Shown piece after piece: positions 32,998 through 41,592 of a stretch of DNA of 64,000 bases (the stretch's first letter is position 1; each line of letters opens with the position of its first letter). Below the pieces are notes generated by a model that searched no databases, was not told the origin of the DNA, and was given only the letters and a program-made list of their open reading frames with translations. Source of the stretch: Desulfobulbaceae bacterium DB1 (GTDB lineage Bacteria; Desulfobacterota; Desulfobulbia; Desulfobulbales; SURF-16). The DNA lies in the NCBI GenBank assembly GCA_001914235.1, contig MQUF01000025.1, positions 1-64,000 of the forward strand, read 5' to 3'. Position numbers and translations under genes: made by a program.

Positions 32998-34338
32998 ATG
33001 CTTTCCATACTAAAGCGTAAAATAAACAACCTTACATCTGACAAGAAGTTTTCGGAGGTTCTGACCGGTTCTGCCTGGGCTCTGGCAGCCAGGGTTATCA
33101 CTACTGGTTTGGGTCTTGTGTTGAGTGTCCTCGTGGTGCGGCTCTACGGCGCGGAGATGATGGGTGTTTTGGCTGTTCTCCAGTCATTTCTTGGCTTGGC
33201 CACCATCTTTACCGTCCTTGGCACCAACACATCTATTCTCCGCCTTATTCCTGAGCATCTTGCCAAATATTCTCCCTCTTCAGCATTCAAGCTCTATCGC
33301 AAAACTCAGTGCATGGTTATCGGAGTTTCTTTGTTCACAGGCTCTTTATTTTTTTTGGGGGCCCACTTTATTGCCGGCAAAGTTTTTTCAAAGCCGCATC
33401 TTTCTTTTTATTTTGCCCTTGCTGCCGTTTTCGTCGTGTTCCAGTCTCTCGTGCTATTAAACACTCAGGCCGTCCGGGGGTTGAAATTGATTCGGGTGTT
33501 TGCTTTCATGCAGGTTTTACCTACGGCTGCAAACTTAACATTTCTTGTTTTTTTAACCGTGTTTTTTTTCGCCAGGGAGAACCCTGTCTATACACTGTTC
33601 GCCAGCTTGGCGATTACTGGCATTGTGGGCTGGGTTATCATGGAATACGCATTTAAGAAAAGAATGCACCCTGATGATTCAGTGAAGTCCGTGCCTTTTC
33701 GTGAGATATTGTCCATTTCATTACCGATGCTTATGACTTCCACCATGACCTTTGTTATTGGGCAGACCGGAGTGATCATGCTTGGTATGTTCCGATCGGA
33801 GGCGGAAGTAGGGTATTATTCCGTTGCTGTCAGGATGGCAACCCTGACCACTTTTGTCTTGTCAGCCATCAACTCCATGGCTGCGCCCAAATTCTCCGAG
33901 CTTTTTCAAAGCGACAAAATGGAGGAGCTTTTTTATGTAGCAAAAAAGTCCAGCAAACTTATTTTCTGGACTACTGTTCCTTTGCTTATGTTTTTGATGG
34001 TAATGGGTAAATCATTGCTTTCCTTCTTGTTCGGTTCTGAATTTACGGTCGCTTATTGGGCCATGTTTTTTCTTGTTCTGGGACAATTTGTAAATTCGAT
34101 TTCAGGATCAACAGGTTATTTTATGAACATGACAGGGAGCCAAATTGTTTTTCAAAATGTTATGGTTGTGGCTGCATTTTTGAATGTAATACTGAATTTG
34201 CTGCTTATCCCAGACCTTGGCATTTACGGTGCCGCCTTGGCTGGAATGTCCAGTCTTGTTTTTTGGAATGTCTATTTGTTGATATATATCAAAAGAAAAT
34301 ATGGCACGACCATTGGCTATTTACCGCTTATTTGCTGA
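32998..34338 (+). CDS. Wzx-type polysaccharide flippase
   Basis: A 446-residue polytopic membrane protein with about 12 to 14 hydrophobic segments and the profile of the MATE/MVF-type oligosaccharide flippases. The beginning (GSAWALAARVITTGLGLVLSVLVV, residues 23-46 in part) and the loop RLYGAEMMGVLAVLQSF are typical. It would move the undecaprenyl-linked repeat unit across the inner membrane. The base composition turns AT-richer from here to 39.4 kb than in the enzymes on either side, suggesting separate origin of this block. The gene starts 66 bases after the acyltransferase. Confidence 0.88.
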   Translation: MLSILKRKINNLTSDKKFSEVLTGSAWALAARVITTGLGLVLSVLVVRLYGAEMMGVLAVLQSFLGLATIFTVLGTNTSILRLIPEHLAKYSPSSAFKLYRKTQCMVIGVSLFTGSLFFLGAHFIAGKVFSKPHLSFYFALAAVFVVFQSLVLLNTQAVRGLKLIRVFAFMQVLPTAANLTFLVFLTVFFFARENPVYTLFASLAITGIVGWVIMEYAFKKRMHPDDSVKSVPFREILSISLPMLMTSTMTFVIGQTGVIMLGMFRSEAEVGYYSVAVRMATLTTFVLSAINSMAAPKFSELFQSDKMEELFYVAKKSSKLIFWTTVPLLMFLMVMGKSLLSFLFGSEFTVAYWAMFFLVLGQFVNSISGSTGYFMNMTGSQIVFQNVMVVAAFLNVILNLLLIPDLGIYGAALAGMSSLVFWNVYLLIYIKRKYGTTIGYLPLIC

Positions 34339-34364
34339 ATTTGGGTGATGGAAAGGAGTGATAA

Positions 34365-35354
34365 ATGGTAACTAAAGAAATTAAACCACCTAATGTTTTT
34401 CTGATTGGCGCCCCAAAGGCTGGAACATCTGCCTTGGCAGATGCTTTGTCGCAGCATCCCGATATTTTTATGGGGAAAAAAGAACCGCGTTTTTTTGATG
34501 CCGAGAGTTTTTATGATTTCGTAAGTGACTATCCTATCGCTTCTCTTGATGAATACCTTCAGTTTTTCTCATCTGATGTTGCTCAGAAATCGAATTTCAG
34601 GCTGGATGCCAGTGTGTTCAATATGTACAGTAGCCAGTCTATTGAACGGATTCTTTCAGTTAGTCCAGATGCTAAGTTTATTGTAATGCTCCGTGATCCG
34701 ATAACGGCCTCAAAATCTATGCATAACCAAAGACTCAAATATACCGATCCTGCAATGCGTGAGGTTTCAGAAGATTTTTGCGCATGTTGGCGTTTGCTTG
34801 AGCAAAGAAAGAGGGGATTGGGTTTTCCTAAAGGATGCAGAAATCGAATATTATTTCGTTATGACTATCTCTACCATTACGAATGGCATCTTCCAAAGTG
34901 TCTTGCTCTGATAAATAAAAATCAACAAATTGTCCTTCGATATGAAGAATTTAAGGCAAACCCCTTGAGTGTGTGTATGCAAATATTTTCTCATCTAGGT
35001 ATAGATATATCGTTCAACCCACAACTCGGAATAGTTAATCCGTCATTGGTAACAGAAAACAACATGTGGAACAGTTTTATCCAAGCCCTTATACAAAAGA
35101 CGGCTGGGGCACGAAAGGTCATCGGGTTACGTGGGAGTAGGTTGAAACTGATTAAAAATATATTGCCTAAGTTGATGAAGACAAGAAAACCTACTGTTGC
35201 AAATGAATGCGACGAGCTGTTGGAAGAAGAGTTTTACGAGACATATATGTTTTTAGAGCAGATCGAATCACAACATAATCCGACTGAGAGACATGTTCGC
35301 TTAAGAAAAATAATTTGTTCAGACGCAAAATCGAACACTAATCCATGTTTCTGA
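34365..35354 (+). CDS. Sulfotransferase family protein
   Basis: A 329-residue PAPS-dependent sulfotransferase-fold protein. The 5'-phosphosulfate loop is IGAPKAGTSALADAL near residues 14-28, KEPRFF follows at 42-47, and the 3'-phosphate motif is VMLRDPITASKSMHNQRL near 107-124; RYEEFKANP is the usual helix start. No signal peptide or membrane helix, so it acts in the cytoplasm, presumably sulfating the sugar repeat unit. The gene is AT-rich relative to most of the window. Its last 10 bases overlap the start of the deacetylase gene, so the two are coupled. Confidence 0.88.
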   Translation: MVTKEIKPPNVFLIGAPKAGTSALADALSQHPDIFMGKKEPRFFDAESFYDFVSDYPIASLDEYLQFFSSDVAQKSNFRLDASVFNMYSSQSIERILSVSPDAKFIVMLRDPITASKSMHNQRLKYTDPAMREVSEDFCACWRLLEQRKRGLGFPKGCRNRILFRYDYLYHYEWHLPKCLALINKNQQIVLRYEEFKANPLSVCMQIFSHLGIDISFNPQLGIVNPSLVTENNMWNSFIQALIQKTAGARKVIGLRGSRLKLIKNILPKLMKTRKPTVANECDELLEEEFYETYMFLEQIESQHNPTERHVRLRKIICSDAKSNTNPCF

Positions 35355-36739
35355 TTGTAGAAATGGCTTCCTCTCATACCGCTGAGCGCGATTATATACT
35401 TGGCGTGTTGCTGGGCGAGTTCCTCGGGTTGCCATGGCGGCGGGAGGATTCAGACCGCACGGATGTTCGCATTACTTTGTCCGGCCATCCAGGCGAGATT
35501 CGCATGCCTGATTGTTTGCTATCAGTCTCTGAGATGGATTGGCTTAAGCCTTCATCAATGCCGAAGCTGCCGTTGCTTGCATGGAATACCAGCGACTTGG
35601 GGCTGGATGCCAATGTGATAGACCCGGTTTTGCCGGTAATCTATGGCAACGAGCCGCAGGTGGTTTGCAGAGATGAACATGGGATTCGCCTGCCGGTGGA
35701 TGTTTTTGGTTCCGCTTTCTTCATGCTTAGTCGCTATGAAGAGCTGGTGACTCCTGACCGGGACGAACACGACCGTTTTCCAGCCTGGGCCAGTGTGGCA
35801 TACAAGGAAGGTTTTCTGGAGCGTCCCATTGTGGATGAATATGTGGAGGTGCTTTGGGGCGCAATACAGGCACTGTGGCCTGGACTGCAACGCCAAGATC
35901 GTTACTTTCAGATGCGGGTTTCACACGACGTGGATCGCCCAAGCCGTTACCAGTTTGGTGGTACGCGTAAATTTATCCGCTCTTGGGGGGGAGACATCAT
36001 AAAGCGCGGACAGTGGGCGGACTCCCTGCGAGCGCCGATGATCCGTGCTGCGAGGAAGGACCAGCTTCATCCTGCCGATCCCTACAATACTTTTGAATGG
36101 ATTATGGATCTGTCCGAGCAGCAAGGGCTGGTCAGCGCTTTTTATTTTATCTGTGGTCGAACGTGTGGGCAGAGGGATGCGGATTATGATATCGGACACC
36201 CAGCAATCCGAGCGCTGTTGCGCCGTATCCATCAACGAGGGCATGAGATCGGTCTGCATCCGAGCTATGGCACTTATAAAAGCCCTTCTCTGCTCAAATG
36301 GGAAGCAGACCGCCTGCGGCGTATCTGCGCCGAAGAGGGTATTAAACAGCAAGAGTGGGGGGGGAGGATGCACTATCTTCGCTGGGAAACACCTGTGACC
36401 ATGCGAGGGTGGGAACAGGCCGGCATGACATATGACAGTACTTTGAGTTATGCCGATCGCCCCGGTTTCCGGTGCGGGACATGTCATGAGTACCCAGCTT
36501 TCGATTCTTTAGAGGGAAAAACTCTGAACTTGCGAATTAGACCCTTAATTGCCATGGAATGTACTGTTATGGCAGAGAAATACTTGGGACTTGGTTTGAC
36601 TGACGAGGCCAGAGAAAAATTTGTAACCCTGAAAAATAGCTGCGAGAAAGTAAATGGTGTTTTTACCATGCTGTGGCATAATTCTGAGCTGACGACCACG
36701 GAGCACAAAGCGCTTTACGAATCCGTAGTGGCCACGTGA
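35345..36739 (+). CDS. Polysaccharide deacetylase family protein
   Basis: A 464-residue protein with an uncharacterised N-terminal half (a DUF7033-like segment with FGSAFFMLSRYEE) and a C-terminal NodB-like region. RVSHDVDRPSRY near residues 194-205 corresponds to the HDxD metal motif of the family, RGHEIGLHPSYGTY is the second conserved block and LWHNSEL near the end the third. Proteins of this kind lie in many polysaccharide loci and are thought to deacetylate an N-acetylamino sugar; activity is unproven. It begins inside the sulfotransferase gene. Its stop is only 15 bases before the IS256-type element. Confidence 0.8.
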   Translation: MFLIVEMASSHTAERDYILGVLLGEFLGLPWRREDSDRTDVRITLSGHPGEIRMPDCLLSVSEMDWLKPSSMPKLPLLAWNTSDLGLDANVIDPVLPVIYGNEPQVVCRDEHGIRLPVDVFGSAFFMLSRYEELVTPDRDEHDRFPAWASVAYKEGFLERPIVDEYVEVLWGAIQALWPGLQRQDRYFQMRVSHDVDRPSRYQFGGTRKFIRSWGGDIIKRGQWADSLRAPMIRAARKDQLHPADPYNTFEWIMDLSEQQGLVSAFYFICGRTCGQRDADYDIGHPAIRALLRRIHQRGHEIGLHPSYGTYKSPSLLKWEADRLRRICAEEGIKQQEWGGRMHYLRWETPVTMRGWEQAGMTYDSTLSYADRPGFRCGTCHEYPAFDSLEGKTLNLRIRPLIAMECTVMAEKYLGLGLTDEAREKFVTLKNSCEKVNGVFTMLWHNSELTTTEHKALYESVVAT

Positions 36740-36754
36740 GAGATTTTTGGGATC

Positions 36755-38093
36755 GAGGGTGTAAAATAGTTTGTGTAAATGGCTATGACTGAGTAAGTCA
36801 AAAAACTACCCTTTAAAAAGGAGCTCATATGGCCATTGATAAAGAAATTTTGGATCGTTTACTTGCCGACTACAATTACCAGAAGCCCGAAGAACTGATC
36901 GGTGAAAACGGGCTGCTCAAGCAGCTCACCAAGGCCTTACTGGAGCGGGCGTTACAGGCGGAAATGACCGTCCACCTGGGCCACGAAAAACATGGAACCA
37001 TCGTCACCAAAGGCGGTAATGCCCGAAATGGTAACTCTGCAAAGACCATCAAGGGCGACTTCGGTAAAATGCCGATTGAGGTCCCGCGCGACCGCGACAG
37101 CAGTTTCGATCCGGTCATCATTCCCAAAGGGCAAACCCGCTTTCCCGGCTTTGACGACAAGATTATCTCTCTCTACTCCCGAGGGATGACTACCAGGGAG
37201 ATTCAGGGGCACTTGGAAGACATTTACGGAGTTGATGTCTCTCCCACCCTGATTTCAACGGTCACCGATGCCGTTGCTGACGAGGTTAAAGTTTGGCAAA
37301 ATCGCCCGTTGGACCCCATTTATCCCATTGTTTACATGGACGCTATCCGGGTTAAGGTGCGCGACAATGGGCATGTTAAGAACAAGGCGGTCTATCTGGC
37401 TATTGGCATCACCATGGACGGCGTCAAGGATGTCCTGGGAATGTGGGTTGCCGAAAACGAGGGCGCCAAGTTCTGGTTGCAGGTAGTGACTGAGCTAAGA
37501 AACCGTGGCGTGCAGGATATTTTCATTGCCTGCGTCGATGGCCTCAAGGGTTTTCCTGAAGCCATTGAGACGGTTTTCCCCTTCACCCAGGTCCAGCTCT
37601 GTCTCGTCCACATGGTGCGCAATTCCCTGAAATATGTCTCATGGAAACAGCGCAAAGAGGTGGCTGCGGATCTCAAGGCCATTTACCAATCGCCAACAGC
37701 CGAGCAGGCCGAAATGGAACTGATGACCTTTGAAGAAAAATGGGACAAAACGCATCCGTCCATCGGCCAATCCTGGCGAAGAAATTGGGAAAGAATCACC
37801 CCATTTTTTGCGTATTCGCCCGAGATACGCAAGGTGATATATACCACCAATGCTATTGAGTCGTTGAACATGTCACTGCGCAAAGTTACCAAGAACCGGG
37901 GTTCATTTCCCAATGACGAGTCGATGCTTAAACTGCTTTACATGGCGCTGAACAATATCGCCAAAAAATGGACTATGCCAATCAGAGACTGGAAGGCTGC
38001 CTTGAACCGCTTTTCAATCTTGTTCGGCGACAGAATGCCTGCATATTGAAAATTAAAAATGAAAACCATTTACACAAAATTCTTTACAGGCCC
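36755..38093. mobile_element. Complete IS256-family insertion sequence
   Basis: A 1339-bp element with 28-base imperfect terminal inverted repeats: the left end reads GAGGGTGTAAAATAGTTTGT and the complement of the right end GGGCCTGTAAAGAATTTTGT, both continuing GTAAATGG. It is flanked by the identical 8-base direct repeat TTGGGATC (36747-36754 and 38094-38101), the target duplication expected for IS256. Intact ends, duplication and transposase gene show recent insertion between the deacetylase and Wzy genes. Confidence 0.93.
36829..38049 (+). CDS. IS256-family transposase
   Basis: A 406-residue Mutator-like DDE transposase, intact from ATG to stop. Visible motifs are the N-terminal LLKQLTKALLERALQAEM, RFPGFDDKIISLYSRGMTTR (20 residues), YPIVYMDAIRVKV with the first catalytic aspartate, IACVDGLKGF with the second, and TNAIESLN with the catalytic glutamate. 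GGAGCTC before ATG 36829 is the ribosome site. No frameshift or stop interrupts it, so it is probably active. Confidence 0.96.
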   Translation: MAIDKEILDRLLADYNYQKPEELIGENGLLKQLTKALLERALQAEMTVHLGHEKHGTIVTKGGNARNGNSAKTIKGDFGKMPIEVPRDRDSSFDPVIIPKGQTRFPGFDDKIISLYSRGMTTREIQGHLEDIYGVDVSPTLISTVTDAVADEVKVWQNRPLDPIYPIVYMDAIRVKVRDNGHVKNKAVYLAIGITMDGVKDVLGMWVAENEGAKFWLQVVTELRNRGVQDIFIACVDGLKGFPEAIETVFPFTQVQLCLVHMVRNSLKYVSWKQRKEVAADLKAIYQSPTAEQAEMELMTFEEKWDKTHPSIGQSWRRNWERITPFFAYSPEIRKVIYTTNAIESLNMSLRKVTKNRGSFPNDESMLKLLYMALNNIAKKWTMPIRDWKAALNRFSILFGDRMPAY

Positions 38094-38151
38094 TTGGGAT
38101 CAGGCATAGTGGACACCGAGAAGAACCGCCCAAAAGGATATTTTTTTTTAT

Positions 38152-39384
38152 ATGCTTATCTCTATGTATACAGTTAACTTAAAAGCTATGTTCATATGGA
38201 ATGCAAACATAGCTTTCCTGCTGCTGTTTCCCGGGTTCTTCTTTTACCAAAGCATGATTGGCTTAGGGATTATTCCTGCCTTGCTTGGAGGATATTTCGG
38301 AATAGTAGCATTGTTAGTATTTCCGTTAACTTCGGCAGGATTTGTTTATTTAAATAAAAAAAGAAAAACAAATTATACTATTATAGATTACGTGTTCTTT
38401 AGTGTTGTTGTTTTGACGATATTTATATCTTTAACAAATTACTCGTTAGGCACTCCAAGCAACTATAGTGTCGATATGCTTAAATGGTCGCTAAGTGGAT
38501 TGCTCTTTAATCTTGTAACTTACTTTTTAGCAAATACAATATCCTTTGATTCAAAATTGTTTAAGTTACTAGTGGTAGGATCCGTAGGGGTTATGGCACT
38601 GATAGTTTTCTATAATATAGGTGCATATGGAATTTTCTACCTTAAGGCTGAAGATGCTAATTCTGAACACGTTGCCACCTATCAGGGATTTGCTAGATCA
38701 CTAGCGGTTGTTGGGTTATTGTCTGTGGCTATACTGCAAAACAAAAAAAAATCGTTTCTTATATTTTTGCTGACATCGGCAGCATTATTTTTTAATGGAG
38801 CACGCACAGAGTTTGTCTTGTTTTTTGTTTCCTATATATCTCTTCTTGTATATTTGAGCACCAGATCAGTTAGAAGAATGTTTGTAGTGCTAATGTTGTT
38901 AATTGCTGGCACAATAGTATTTGCTGTCAACCTAGAGATATTGTTGGCATTACTGCCATCCAATAGGATGTTGCAATTAGTTGATATCGGTTCATCCACA
39001 AGCGGGATGGCCAGGATTCAGTATGCGTTGGCCGCCCTTGAGACAATTTCTAACAACCCTCTGCTCGGTGATTATGGTAGTTATGTGAACTTTGGAGGTG
39101 TAGGTTCTTATTCTCATAATCTACTTTCGGCCTGGGTTAACCTTGGTCTGTTCGGGTTTAGCCTATATGTTTTTGCTATTTTAATGGTCACAAAGGGTTT
39201 GGTGATGGTTGTGCTCAGAATGAAACCAAAAACAACAGAAGAGCGCGTTATGTTTGTATTCGCAGTGTTTACTATTTTGGCGCTAATTGTTGCCAAAGAC
39301 TATAGCTATATGCTTTTTGGTATGATGATAGGCTTTTATTCCAGAGCCAGGTATTCTTATAATAAAGCAATGGTCCGTATGTAA
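38152..39384 (+). CDS. Wzy-like O-antigen polymerase
   Basis: A 410-residue membrane protein with about ten to twelve hydrophobic segments and a large periplasmic loop. The FFNGARTEFVLFFVSYISLL segment and, further on, GSYSHNLLSAWVNLGLFGF are the usual Wzy/WaaL-type pattern (an arginine-containing loop and an H-N-x-L motif). In this context it would polymerise the repeat units. It is one of the most AT-rich genes of the window. The ATG at 38152 lies 51 bases after the IS target duplication, so the insertion removed or separated its original upstream linkage to the deacetylase gene. Confidence 0.82.
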   Translation: MLISMYTVNLKAMFIWNANIAFLLLFPGFFFYQSMIGLGIIPALLGGYFGIVALLVFPLTSAGFVYLNKKRKTNYTIIDYVFFSVVVLTIFISLTNYSLGTPSNYSVDMLKWSLSGLLFNLVTYFLANTISFDSKLFKLLVVGSVGVMALIVFYNIGAYGIFYLKAEDANSEHVATYQGFARSLAVVGLLSVAILQNKKKSFLIFLLTSAALFFNGARTEFVLFFVSYISLLVYLSTRSVRRMFVVLMLLIAGTIVFAVNLEILLALLPSNRMLQLVDIGSSTSGMARIQYALAALETISNNPLLGDYGSYVNFGGVGSYSHNLLSAWVNLGLFGFSLYVFAILMVTKGLVMVVLRMKPKTTEERVMFVFAVFTILALIVAKDYSYMLFGMMIGFYSRARYSYNKAMVRM

Positions 39385-39394
39385 GGGTTAGTTA

Positions 39395-40504
39395 ATGCAA
39401 ACCGCAATAGTCGCCCACCTCACCACCGTCCATCCCCGCAACGACACCCGGATCTTCATCAAACAATGCCGCAGCCTCGCTGCCCATGGTTATGAGGTGA
39501 TTCTGGTGGTGGCCGATGGCCAGGGGGATGATACCAATGGCAACGTACGGATTGTCGATGTCGGCCATCTGCCCGGCCGGCTGAATCGCATCTTCAAGAC
39601 TACTCGGCGGGTGTTGAAGAGGGCCATTGAACTTGATGCCGATCTTTACCATTTCCACGATCCCGAGCTGATCCCTGTCGGCCTCAAGTTGAAGCGTCTG
39701 GGCAAAAAGGTGGTGTTTGATTCCCACGAGGATGTGCCCAAGCAGCTTTTGGGGAAGCCTTATTTGAATCCGTTATTATTACGGATGTTATCGGGCGTTT
39801 TTTCTCTGTTCGAGCGCTATGCCTGCCGCCGTTTTGACGCCATTGTCGCGGCGACGCCCTTTATTCGGGATAAATTCCTGGCTATCAACCCCAACACTGT
39901 TGATATCAATAATTTTCCCATGCTTGGTGAGCTGGCTGAGGGGGAAATCGACTGGCGAGCCAAGCATCTTCAGGTTGCCTACATAGGTGGTATTGCCAGG
40001 ATTCGCGGTATTATGGAGGTCGTGCAGGCTTTGGGGCAGGTGCAATCTGATGTGCGTCTCAAATTGGGGGGGCGCTTTGGCGAAAATGGGTTGGCGCAGG
40101 CGGTACAGGCCCTGCCTGGCTGGCAACGAGTTGATGCCCTTGGCTTTATCGACCGCGCTGCGGTGCGGAACGTCTTGCGGCGCTCCGTGGCAGGATTGGT
40201 AACCCTGCATCCTCAAACTAACTATCTTGATGCCTTACCGGTTAAGATGTTTGAATACATGAGCGCCGGAGTGCCGGTGATCGCTTCGAATTTCCCATTA
40301 TGGCGGGAGATTGTCGAGGGCAATGATTGCGGCCTGTGCGTTGATCCATTGAACCCGGCCCAGATTGCCGAGGCCATTGATTTTCTGGTCAATAATCCGG
40401 AACGAGCCGAACAGATGGGACGCAATGGACAAAAAGCAGTGCAGGCCCGCTACAACTGGGGCATTGAGGAGCAGAAACTGCTCCGGTTCTACCAATCCTT
40501 TTAA
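39395..40504 (+). CDS. Glycosyltransferase family 4 protein
   Basis: A 369-residue GT-B glycosyltransferase. The first domain begins IVAHLTTVHPRNDTRIFIKQ (residues 4-23), typical for this subgroup of family 4; VVFDSHEDVPKQ is the acceptor-side motif, and the donor loop near 280-300 reads PVKMFEYMSAGVPVIASNFP, the E-x7-E-like element of GT4. It is soluble with a membrane-contact helix. It starts 10 bases after the Wzy gene and 14 bases before the epimerase gene in a tight operon. Sugar specificity unknown. Confidence 0.9.
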   Translation: MQTAIVAHLTTVHPRNDTRIFIKQCRSLAAHGYEVILVVADGQGDDTNGNVRIVDVGHLPGRLNRIFKTTRRVLKRAIELDADLYHFHDPELIPVGLKLKRLGKKVVFDSHEDVPKQLLGKPYLNPLLLRMLSGVFSLFERYACRRFDAIVAATPFIRDKFLAINPNTVDINNFPMLGELAEGEIDWRAKHLQVAYIGGIARIRGIMEVVQALGQVQSDVRLKLGGRFGENGLAQAVQALPGWQRVDALGFIDRAAVRNVLRRSVAGLVTLHPQTNYLDALPVKMFEYMSAGVPVIASNFPLWREIVEGNDCGLCVDPLNPAQIAEAIDFLVNNPERAEQMGRNGQKAVQARYNWGIEEQKLLRFYQSF

Positions 40505-40518
40505 AGCTAAGAGTCATT

Positions 40519-41592
40519 ATGCAACGTATCCTCACCATCATCGGCGCCAGGCCGCAATTTATCAAGGCCAGTGTCGTCTCACGGGCAATCGCCGCCCAGT
40601 CTGGGCTTGAGGAGGTTATTCTCCATACCGGCCAGCATTTTGATGCCAATATGTCCGAGGTTTTTTTCGAGCAGTTGGCCATCCCGCGTCCAAACTATCT
40701 GCTCGACATCCATGGTGGCACGCACGGGGCCATGACGGGCCGGATGCTTATGGAAATCGAGACTGTCATCCAGCAGGAGCGGCCTGATCGCGTCTTGGTT
40801 TACGGCGACACCAACTCCACCCTGGCCGGTGCCCTGGCCGCTGCCAAGCTGCATGTGCCGGTGGCCCATGTGGAGGCGGGCCTGCGCAGCTTCAATATGC
40901 GGATGCCTGAGGAGATCAATCGGATTTTGACCGATCAGATCAGCGATGTGCTGTTTTGCCCCACCGAAGCTGCCGTGGCTAATCTCAAGCAAGAAGGTTT
41001 TGCCCACAAGCAGGTGCACGTGCTCAAGGTTGGCGATGTGATGCAGGATGCCGCGTTGTTCTTTGCCGAACGGGCCATGCCGCCTACCGGCCAGGAAGGG
41101 CGGGCAGGTTTCGTGCTGGCAACCTTGCACCGGGCGGAAAATACCGACGATCCACACAGGCTCGCTGCCATTGTGGAGGCATTGAATATCATCCACCGTG
41201 AGGTTGCGCCGGTGGTGCTGCCCTTGCATCCGCGAACCAAGGGGGCCATGGAACGGGCCGGACTGTCGCTTCTAGCTGAGGTGATCGACCCGGTCGGCTA
41301 TTTTGAAATGGTCTGGCTGCTCAACCATTGCGGCCTGGTGCTCACTGACAGTGGCGGGGTACAGAAGGAGGCCTTCTTCTTTGGCAAGGCCTGCGTTACC
41401 ATGCGTGATCAGACCGAATGGGTGGAGTTGGTGGAAAGCGGCGCCAATGAATTGGCCGGCGCGGATAAAACGGTGATTGTTGCTGCCGCCAAACGCCATT
41501 ACGGCCGGCACATGGTTGACGATGGCGCGTTGTATGGCGGCGGTCAAGCAGCAGGTCGCGTGGTCGAAGCACTGGCAGCAAGAGGTTTGTGA
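40519..41592 (+). CDS. wbpI: UDP-2,3-diacetamido-GlcA 2-epimerase (WbpI-type, WecB family)
   Basis: A 357-residue non-hydrolysing nucleotide-sugar 2-epimerase. IIGARPQFIKASVVSRAI (8-25), HTGQHFDANMSEVFFEQL, VYGDTNSTLAGALAAAKL and HVEAGLRSFNMRMPEEINR are family signatures, and SDSGGVQKEAFFFGK at the end (written here as TDSGGVQKEA) binds UDP. The HGGTHGAMTGRMLMEIE segment looks more like the WbpI/WlbD branch than WecB. In a locus with every other step to UDP-GlcNAc3NAcA, this assignment gives UDP-ManNAc3NAcA as product; a plain UDP-GlcNAc 2-epimerase remains possible. Stop overlaps the start of the next gene. Confidence 0.88.
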   Translation: MQRILTIIGARPQFIKASVVSRAIAAQSGLEEVILHTGQHFDANMSEVFFEQLAIPRPNYLLDIHGGTHGAMTGRMLMEIETVIQQERPDRVLVYGDTNSTLAGALAAAKLHVPVAHVEAGLRSFNMRMPEEINRILTDQISDVLFCPTEAAVANLKQEGFAHKQVHVLKVGDVMQDAALFFAERAMPPTGQEGRAGFVLATLHRAENTDDPHRLAAIVEALNIIHREVAPVVLPLHPRTKGAMERAGLSLLAEVIDPVGYFEMVWLLNHCGLVLTDSGGVQKEAFFFGKACVTMRDQTEWVELVESGANELAGADKTVIVAAAKRHYGRHMVDDGALYGGGQAAGRVVEALAARGL

